Below are positions 58,394-64,000 of a stretch of 64,000 nt of DNA, one piece after another. The position numbers and the translations under genes are program-made. The DNA is from Gammaproteobacteria bacterium (lineage in GTDB: Bacteria > Pseudomonadota > Gammaproteobacteria > Pseudomonadales > Halieaceae), in contig JANSYN010000007.1 of NCBI GenBank assembly GCA_024742415.1, positions 186,001 to 250,000 on the forward strand. The letters run 5' to 3'. Below the pieces are notes generated by a model that searched no databases, was not told the origin of the DNA, and saw only the letters and a program-made list of their open reading frames with translations. Every line of letters begins with the position of its first letter. Positions within the stretch are counted from its first letter, which is position 1.

Positions 58394-58816
58394 ATGAACA
58401 AGGCATTAACCGGACTATTCGCATTGACGCTTTCGGCAGCCGTTATGGCGCAGCCAGGGGGCGGTCAGCGCGGGGGTATGATGCAGGAGCTGGACCTCAC
58501 CCAGGAACAGCTCGAGCAAATGAAGGTGATTCGTGAAAACGGCGGTAGCCGCGAGGAAATGCATGCGGTGCTGACTCCCGAGCAGCAGGCGCGGGCCGCG
58601 GAGCTGCGCAAGGCCTCTGGCGAACGCCGCGCCAAACGTGTCGACAAGCTCAAGGTAGAATTGGGGTTGAGCGATGAGCAGGCCCAGCAGATGCGTGACA
58701 TCTTCGAGGCCGGTGGCTCCCGTGACGATATACGCGCTGTGATGACGCAGGAGCAGCAGGCGCAGTTTGACCAGATGCGCAAGTCACACAAGGGCGGCGG
58801 CGGAAAACTGCGCTAG
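58394..58816 (+). CDS. Spy/CpxP-like periplasmic protein with an internal duplication
   Basis: A 140-residue precursor with a signal peptide ending VMAQ (residue 20). The mature part has two similar helical halves: LDLTQEQLEQMKVIRENGGS and LGLSDEQAQQMRDIFEAGGS, each followed by (R)(E/D)(E/D)(M/I)xAV(L/M)T.EQQA. The LTxxQ-type motif marks the Spy/CpxP group of envelope chaperones and metal sensors. CAGGAGA lies 8-13 bases before the ATG. It stands alone after the alcohol dehydrogenase, 98 bp away. Confidence 0.82.
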   Translation: MNKALTGLFALTLSAAVMAQPGGGQRGGMMQELDLTQEQLEQMKVIRENGGSREEMHAVLTPEQQARAAELRKASGERRAKRVDKLKVELGLSDEQAQQMRDIFEAGGSRDDIRAVMTQEQQAQFDQMRKSHKGGGGKLR

Positions 58817-58866
58817 GGCGCGATGCACTGCCGCGAACGTTCACGGGCGGCCATCTGTCCCGATGG

Positions 58867-59151
58867 TCAGCCCAGCGCGTCTATCGCCTGTGCCAGGGTG
58901 AAGTCGCGTGCGCTGATGCCTTGCGCATCGTGCGTTGTCAGGTACACCTCCACCCGGTTGTAGACGTTTGACCATTCCGGGTGGTGATCCTGTTTTTCTG
59001 CCAGCAGGGCCACCTGTGTCATAAAGCCAAAGGCTTCCACGAAGGTCCCATAAGTGAACTGGCGATAGAGTTTGTCGTCGCGCAGTTGCCACTGCGGCAA
59101 GGCCCGCAGTTGTTGTTCTATGATGTCGGGTGCAAGTTTGGCGATCGCCAT
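58867..59151 (-). CDS. phhB: 4a-hydroxytetrahydrobiopterin dehydratase (pterin-4a-carbinolamine dehydratase)
   Basis: A 94-residue protein with the family signature [16 protein letters not shown] and LTTHD; the paired His and the later His form the active site. It dehydrates the pterin carbinolamine formed by phenylalanine hydroxylase, or supports molybdopterin use. GGAGAG before the ATG sets the start; the open frame upstream is in the noncoding gap. No phhA is next to it. Confidence 0.95.
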   Translation of the reverse strand: MAIAKLAPDIIEQQLRALPQWQLRDDKLYRQFTYGTFVEAFGFMTQVALLAEKQDHHPEWSNVYNRVEVYLTTHDAQGISARDFTLAQAIDALG

Positions 59152-59245
59152 GTGGTTTCTCTCCAGACAGAACATGCAGGCGCTAGTGTAGCGAGGCGCT
59201 GCGCTAAATGTCACACTTGCGCATGGCGATTGAACAAGGGCGCTC

Positions 59246-59728
59246 ATGAGTTTGATGCAAACCAACCTGTTCAGGAATGCCCTGGCCTCGCCAGGGGTGG
59301 TCGCCGTGCTCAAGCGCGTTGTGCCGCCACTGGACAGGCTGTTGCTGCGCTGCACGCGCGGCTACGTCAACACTGCCATGCAGCCGGTCGCGCTGTTAAC
59401 AACCCTAGGTGCCAGATCCGGACAGGCGCGGCCTATCGCAACGATGTGCATGCCAGTGAAGGAAGGGTTTTTGCTGGTTGGCTCGAATTGGGGTGCTGAT
59501 CGCGACCCGGCATGGGTGCACAACCTGCGCGCGTCACCCCCTGCGCAGTTCACGTTCCGTGGTTATGTTGGCCCGGTCATTGCGCGCGAGTTGACGGGCA
59601 CTGAGCGCGAACGTCACTGGCAGGCCCTTACCGCGTACAATCCCCAGTACGTCGTGTACCAGAAAGGCACCAGGCGCCTCCTGCCTATAATGTTGCTCGA
59701 GAAAAGCGGCGCTGTGCGGCATTCGTAG
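59246..59728 (+). CDS. Deazaflavin (F420)-dependent nitroreductase family protein (Ddn/DUF385-like)
   Basis: A 160-residue split-barrel protein with the DUF385 signatures [15 protein letters not shown] (T-x-G-x-x-S-G-x-x-R) and [23 protein letters not shown]. The prototype Ddn of mycobacteria uses reduced F420 to reduce quinones and nitroimidazoles. AAGGG before the ATG. It is divergent from the pterin dehydratase gene. Like the LLM enzyme at 48951 it implies access to F420 or a stand-in flavin. Confidence 0.88.
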   Translation: MSLMQTNLFRNALASPGVVAVLKRVVPPLDRLLLRCTRGYVNTAMQPVALLTTLGARSGQARPIATMCMPVKEGFLLVGSNWGADRDPAWVHNLRASPPAQFTFRGYVGPVIARELTGTERERHWQALTAYNPQYVVYQKGTRRLLPIMLLEKSGAVRHS

Positions 59729-59799
59729 GCCAGGGGTGGCATGGCGCAGCCCGCGTTGCAGTGGCGCCAATGTCCGGGAAAGCGCAAGACGGGTTCTGG

Positions 59800-59825
59800 A
59801 AAATGTGAAACGAAAATGTGAAACG
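59800..59825. repeat. Tandem 13-bp direct repeat
   Basis: AAAATGTGAAACG occurs twice in immediate succession, just before the nested hairpin. Confidence 0.8.
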
Positions 59826-59828
59826 AAA

Positions 59829-59886
59829 CAGTAGCCGCGCCAATGCGCCGGTGGGCATTGGCCGCGCTGTGACCTGCCGGCTACTG
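59829..59886. terminator. Nested hairpin between convergent genes
   Basis: An outer stem CAGTAGCCG/CGGCTACTG (59829-59837 with 59878-59886) encloses an inner stem GCCAATGC/GCATTGGC (59839-59846 with 59855-59862). It lies between convergent genes and could end transcription from both sides, though no T run follows on either strand. Confidence 0.5.
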
Positions 59887-59900
59887 CGTGTGCAGTGGTG

Positions 59901-60239
59901 TCAGGCGCCGATGCTTATGAGTTCGACGGAGTCATTACCTTCACCATCGGACTGAAAGCGGTACTGAACGTCACTGCCCGAAGGCGCGTCTTTCAGCCGG
60001 GTATCAGACGGTAGCTTGAACTCTACCTTCTGGTTGCGGCGTACCGAGCATCGGGACGTATCGTCGTAGCGGCTCACGGAATGGATTTTCACCATTGTCG
60101 CGTCCTGCTCGCCCATCGCCTTGTGTACAACCTTGCCCTCGAGCAGACAGTCTTTTTCCCCTGCGGCGTACGCGTTTTGGGTCGCGGTGCCCGCAATCAG
60201 CAGGGCGCAGATGGTGGCGGCATAAGTTATTGTTTTCAT
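59901..60239 (-). CDS. Small secreted protein, unknown function
   Basis: A 112-residue precursor with a clear signal peptide (cleavage near AYAAG, residue 26) and a beta-rich mature part with cysteines in DCLLEG and RCSVRR that could form one disulfide. I do not recognise the family. AAGGAGG at ideal distance before the ATG is one of the strongest ribosome sites in the window, so high expression is likely. The upstream 100 bases are AT-rich for this genome and probably contain its promoter. Confidence 0.75.
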   Translation of the reverse strand: MKTITYAATICALLIAGTATQNAYAAGEKDCLLEGKVVHKAMGEQDATMVKIHSVSRYDDTSRCSVRRNQKVEFKLPSDTRLKDAPSGSDVQYRFQSDGEGNDSVELISIGA

Positions 60240-60387
60240 GGTGGTTCCTCCTTTTTTGCCAGAATAGCACCGTTATGCAATCTTCCCTAACTTTTCATAA
60301 ATATTTCACATTACTGTAACAAAGATATGCTTTACCCCGGCGCGCTGGGCCCGGTATGCCCTAAAAAGTCCGCGATTGAGGTGGTAA

Positions 60388-60418
60388 TTGTCATCTGGCT
60401 GTCACAGATCTGTAAGAA
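60388..60418 (+). promoter_or_regulatory. Candidate promoter with palindrome
   Basis: TTGTCA at 60388-60393 is followed after about 17-19 bases by TGTAAGAAT. The spacer end carries the perfect 10-bp palindrome ACAGATCTGT (60404-60413). The gene begins at 60488. Confidence 0.35.
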
Positions 60419-60487
60419 TCCGGCCATAAAATGCGGGTTTTGAACTCTTTGCGCCCGTCGGGCGTTGTGTCGCGGAAAAAGCCCTTC

Positions 60488-60847
60488 ATGAAATACATCG
60501 TATCGTTGAGCCTCATAAGTGGTCTGTTGTTCAGCGCGGCGGCGTCGAGCCTGTCGCTGGCCCCTGAGGAATTTGCGGCATCGCGCCAAATGGCCTGCGT
60601 ATTGGCTGAACATTCCCTGGGAACGTTGAATGAAGAGCAGTACGGCAAGGTTGCCAACTCCCTGCTCGATGACTTTGACGAGAGCGAGCAGGAGCAGATA
60701 CTGGCCAAGGCGATTGGCTATTACGATGGACTCATGTTTTCTATCTCCGATAAAGACGATACTGCCATCAACCTGCGCCTGAAGGATTTTGTCGACAGTG
60801 CTACCTGTCAGGGCAGTGGTTATCGCAAGGTCACGCACACGCTGTAA
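60488..60847 (+). CDS. Small secreted protein, unknown function
   Basis: A 119-residue precursor with a signal peptide (MKYIVSLSLISGLLFSAAASS) and a helical acidic mature part containing two cysteines (ACVLAEH and ATCQGS). Not recognised. An ATG at 60431 in the same frame would place a basic stretch before the signal peptide, so 60488 is preferred. A short hairpin CGCCC/GGGCG (60452-60464) lies in the leader. Divergent from the previous small secreted protein with a shared AT-rich control region. Confidence 0.72.
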   Translation: MKYIVSLSLISGLLFSAAASSLSLAPEEFAASRQMACVLAEHSLGTLNEEQYGKVANSLLDDFDESEQEQILAKAIGYYDGLMFSISDKDDTAINLRLKDFVDSATCQGSGYRKVTHTL

Positions 60848-61183
60848 CTGCCCCGATGTAGCGGGGCATAGACCGCCTCGCGAAAAGCCTGAATCGAAGG
60901 CCGCCGCCTTCCCCGTCCCTTTCTGGTTCGACCCGCTTTTTCAAATCAGGAACGACTGCGCGCGCCTGCTCGCTCGCCTTGCCTCTTGGCAGGATACATG
61001 CCTGCACCTGCGCAGCAGTCCTCACGTTTCATAAATCTGCAATAAATTCGTCACGGCTCGTTCATTTGTGGGCTCTAGTATCTGCGCATCAAACCCGAGC
61101 GTGCACTGCGCTGCTGGATGCAACCCTGGCCAGCAAGTCGTGCCCTCGAATGGATCAGGTATCCGCTACAAGGCAACCATTTT
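60848..61183. other. Intergenic region before the TonB receptor gene
   Basis: 336 bases without a credible gene. A 7-bp stem TGCCCCG/CGGGGCA with a 6-base loop (60849-60868) follows the upstream stop codon directly and could terminate that gene, although no T run is present. No clear promoter was found for the receptor gene. Confidence 0.45.
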
Positions 61184-64000
61184 ATGAAGAAAGTCGCGGC
61201 GTTCACGGCCCTGCTGTTATCCACGTTTTCCCTGAACTCTTTCGCCGCCGAGGCCTACTTGTTGCTGTTCCTGGACAAGGCGCCGCTCAAGGGTGCCGCG
61301 GTTACCCTCAACGGTGTGCCGGTGGGAGTGACCGATGAGCGCGGTAGCGCAGAGTTTGAGGTGTCAGCGGGGCAGAACACACTCACCTTGTCCGACGACG
61401 ACATTGAGTTTCCCATCACTTTCAGTGCGGATGAGGGGGAGGAAGTCGAGATACAGGTCACGTTTACCAGCGCCGCGGGCGATGAGCCGGCGGTGGATAT
61501 CCGACGTTTTGGCGCGGGTGACAGCGATACCGGCTTCATTACAGGGCGTGTTACCGATACCGCGGGCAATCCCCTGGCGGGTGCCAGCATCGCCCTGGCG
61601 GGGACAGCCTATGTCGCAACAACCGATGCAGATGGCGTATACGTGCTGGAAGTGCCGCGCGGTGCCTACGACCTCTCGATAAGCGCGCCGGGTTACGACG
61701 CCGTCAGCACCGGCGGTATCCGTGTGATGGCTGGCCTGGGTGTCACCGCCGGTGCCCGCCTGCCCTCAGCCGGGGCGATGGGCACGATTGCCGCGCCACA
61801 GATCGAGGAAGTGTTTGTGCTGGGTGTCTTTGATCCGCAGCAGGATTCTGCCAGCGTGGAGCGCTTTGCCACTTCAATCACCAACGCCATTGATGTCGAG
61901 CAGCTGGAAAGATTTGGCGATAGCGATGTCGCCTCGGCGCTGAACCGGGTCGCAGGCGTTGCCGTGCTGGATGACAAATACGCGACGGTGCGGGGCCTGG
62001 ACGGGCGCTACATTTCAAGTTCCCTGAATGGGCTGTTGATGCCCAGTACTGATCCGCAGCGTCGTGATGTGCAGCTCGATCTTTTCCCGACGGATATTGT
62101 GCAGGGCATTGAGATTCAGAAATCCTATACCCCCGACCAACTGGCAACGACGACCGGCGGTTCCATCAAGATCGTCACCAAGGGCATGCCGGACGAGCAG
62201 ATTCGCAAGGTTGGCGGCAAGGTGGCCTACAACACCGACTTTACCTTCGATGAAGTGCTCAAGTATCGCGGCAGTAACGACGACTGGCTGACCTACGATA
62301 GCGGCTTGCGCGACTTGCCAGGCGGGATACTCGAAGCCACTGACGGCGGTCGCTCGCTCACAGTCTGCGACCCACGGATCGACCCGGTGCGCTGTACTTC
62401 CGAACTGGAAGCGGCCCAGCTGGGCGTCCTTTTCCAGGACGACTACAACGTCAAGTCCAAGGATGCCCTGCCTGATATGGATGTCTCTGCGGTATTCGCC
62501 GACAGGCTGCCGGCGGGCAACAATGAATGGGGTTACTATCTCGCGGGTGCCTATGACCGCTCGACCAGCGATCGTGGTGACGCAGAATTGACCGACCCGC
62601 TGGACATTACCGGTGGTTATAACCGCACCCAGGAAACGACCTCCCTGACCGGCTACCTGGCGCTGGGCTACGAATACGGCGAAGCCAATGAAGTGCTTTC
62701 AAAGACGACTTTCCTGCGCAACGCAGAAGACACCACCCGCGTCGAGCAGGGTGTCGATAACCAGGAAGGCAATGCCAACGAAGAAGTGATCCTGCAGTGG
62801 GTAGAACGCCAGTTCTGGTCGCAGGCCTTTACCGGGCACAATGAATTTCTGTTCGACTCCGGTAGCCATGAGATTGACTGGAGCATCGCCTACTCGAAGA
62901 CCGAACGCGATGAACCGGATCGTCGCACCTACGCTTACCTGAACAATAACCTGAACCTGTCGGCGTTCGAGCGGCGCTGGTCGTTCCTGGATGAAGACAG
63001 CCTCGACTTTGCCACCGATTACGCGCTGAACCTCGACTGGGGCGAAATCAGCACCACGCAGGTCAAAGTCGGCGTGCTCTGGTCAGACAAGGAACGAACC
63101 GTTGACCAGTACCGCTTCGGTGTTACGCCGGGCGCACGTGGCAGTGAAGTTGATTTTGGCATTGACCAGGATCTCGAGACCGAGGTGTTGCCTTACTTTA
63201 ACTTCGCTCTTGATCGTGTGCGCATTCTGCCCCGAACCGCAGACACCGACTCTTACGAATCACAGGAAGAACTGCAGGCCATTTATCTGAATACCAATAC
63301 GGATTTTGGCGAGAACTGGTCGTTCCTGCTTGGCGCGCGCTACGAGGATTTCACCCAGAACCTGGAGTACCCCAATGCGGATACCGACAACAGCGAACTT
63401 TCCTATGACGACTGGTACCCGGCAGCGAACCTGACCTGGCGTCCTACCGAGGCGCTGCAGGTTCGCCTGGGCTATTCACAGACGGTGTCATACCCCGGCC
63501 TGATCGAGCGTTCCGAGGCGCAGTCCTTTGACCCGGATACGGACGATCCTATATTTGGCAACCCGGACCTGGAAGTGTCGCAAATCGATAACCTTGATCT
63601 GCGCGTTGAGTACTACTTCGACGACGGTGGCAGCGTCTCGCTCGCGGTGTTCAGCAAGGACATTGATCAACCCGTGGAGCGCGCAGTACCCGATGCCTCG
63701 GGTTCGTCAGCCGACGGTATCACCTTTGTAAACCAGGAAAGCGCAGAGCTTCTGGGTATCGAACTGGACGGCAATTTTACGCTCCTCGATGAAGACGACT
63801 ACATCTTCTTCGTTGGCGGCAATATTTCCTATATCGATTCAGAAGTGGAACTGTCTGAAGATTCGCTGCGCCTTGAGGGTGAGTCCGGTGACGGGCGAGC
63901 GCTGCAAGGCCAGTCAGAGTGGCTGGGGAACGTACAGTTCGGCTATGACCATTACCCGACCGAGCAGAAGTTTACGCTCCTCATCAACTACTTCGATGAC
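61184..64000 (+). CDS. TonB-dependent outer-membrane receptor, partial (N-terminal 939 residues)
   Basis: The frame opens at ATG 61184 and runs off the window end. A signal peptide (MKKVAAFTALLLSTFSLNSFAA) is followed by two small beta domains: residues about 25-95, and a carboxypeptidase-regulatory-like domain (GFITGRVTDTAGNPLAGASIALAG). A TonB-box-like IEEVFVLGVF comes next, then the plug (DVASALNRVAGVAVLDDKYATVRGLDGRYISSSLNGL) and the start of the beta barrel (SFLLGARYEDF, YSQTVSYPGLIE). The extra N-terminal domain resembles SusC-like and some saccharide or peptide receptors, but the ligand is not readable. AAGG before the ATG. Confidence 0.92.
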   Translation, partial: MKKVAAFTALLLSTFSLNSFAAEAYLLLFLDKAPLKGAAVTLNGVPVGVTDERGSAEFEVSAGQNTLTLSDDDIEFPITFSADEGEEVEIQVTFTSAAGDEPAVDIRRFGAGDSDTGFITGRVTDTAGNPLAGASIALAGTAYVATTDADGVYVLEVPRGAYDLSISAPGYDAVSTGGIRVMAGLGVTAGARLPSAGAMGTIAAPQIEEVFVLGVFDPQQDSASVERFATSITNAIDVEQLERFGDSDVASALNRVAGVAVLDDKYATVRGLDGRYISSSLNGLLMPSTDPQRRDVQLDLFPTDIVQGIEIQKSYTPDQLATTTGGSIKIVTKGMPDEQIRKVGGKVAYNTDFTFDEVLKYRGSNDDWLTYDSGLRDLPGGILEATDGGRSLTVCDPRIDPVRCTSELEAAQLGVLFQDDYNVKSKDALPDMDVSAVFADRLPAGNNEWGYYLAGAYDRSTSDRGDAELTDPLDITGGYNRTQETTSLTGYLALGYEYGEANEVLSKTTFLRNAEDTTRVEQGVDNQEGNANEEVILQWVERQFWSQAFTGHNEFLFDSGSHEIDWSIAYSKTERDEPDRRTYAYLNNNLNLSAFERRWSFLDEDSLDFATDYALNLDWGEISTTQVKVGVLWSDKERTVDQYRFGVTPGARGSEVDFGIDQDLETEVLPYFNFALDRVRILPRTADTDSYESQEELQAIYLNTNTDFGENWSFLLGARYEDFTQNLEYPNADTDNSELSYDDWYPAANLTWRPTEALQVRLGYSQTVSYPGLIERSEAQSFDPDTDDPIFGNPDLEVSQIDNLDLRVEYYFDDGGSVSLAVFSKDIDQPVERAVPDASGSSADGITFVNQESAELLGIELDGNFTLLDEDDYIFFVGGNISYIDSEVELSEDSLRLEGESGDGRALQGQSEWLGNVQFGYDHYPTEQKFTLLINYFDD

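Overview
The window is a GC-rich, gene-dense chromosomal segment of a Gram-negative bacterium. The end of a type II secretion operon (gspK-L-M-N), outer-membrane lipoprotein signals, a TonB-dependent receptor, and many acyl-CoA dehydrogenase, CaiB, sulfotransferase, phytanoyl-dioxygenase and SDR genes suggest a marine gammaproteobacterium, most likely of the Halieaceae (OM60/NOR5) type. That placement is inferred from gene content; there is no rRNA here to confirm it. I saw no tRNA, rRNA, CRISPR array, transposase or phage gene.

Layout. 1-3.3 kb: end of the T2SS operon. 3.4-8.6 kb: rubredoxin, a long M24B aminopeptidase P, an NSS sodium symporter and a cardiolipin synthase. 8.7-20.4 kb: lipid- and xenobiotic-type catabolism, with two acyl-CoA dehydrogenases, a secreted tyrosine phosphatase, a solute-binding protein, a sulfatase, a serine hydrolase, a CaiB-type CoA transferase, a carotenoid oxygenase and a phytanoyl-CoA-dioxygenase-like protein. 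20.4-26.4 kb: one compact plus-strand operon of a PQQ dehydrogenase lipoprotein, two related secreted proteins, a DUF6152-like protein, two paralogous membrane proteins and two very small reading frames. A TetR-type inverted repeat lies in front of it. 26.4-28.4 kb: a minus-strand operon of cytochrome c, HupE/UreJ and a membrane-anchored protein of the kind found with metal-resistance genes.

28.4-36.5 kb is a single gene of about 2,676 codons for a secreted DUF11-repeat protein with an IPTL-CTERM-like tail. Its leader carries a 23-bp tandem repeat array. 36.9-45.1 kb holds mostly small single genes (DUF3089, DUF6122, DUF3365 haem protein, VOC, SDR, EEP phosphatase, DUF202, MliC, MAPEG, lipoproteins), with several short tandem repeats and a perfect 18-bp palindrome between them.

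45.3-58.3 kb is the most distinctive block: three Sulfotransfer_3-type sulfotransferases sharing an N-terminal GLxDFGD signature, two DUF1214-like proteins, an SDR, an F420-type LLM oxidoreductase, a TetR regulator, a CrtI/PYROXD2-like oxidoreductase, an APH-like kinase and a zinc alcohol dehydrogenase. Together they look like an undescribed pathway that modifies a small lipophilic molecule. 58.4-64 kb: a Spy-like protein with an internal duplication, pterin dehydratase, a Ddn-like deazaflavin enzyme, two small secreted proteins and a TonB-dependent receptor cut by the window end.
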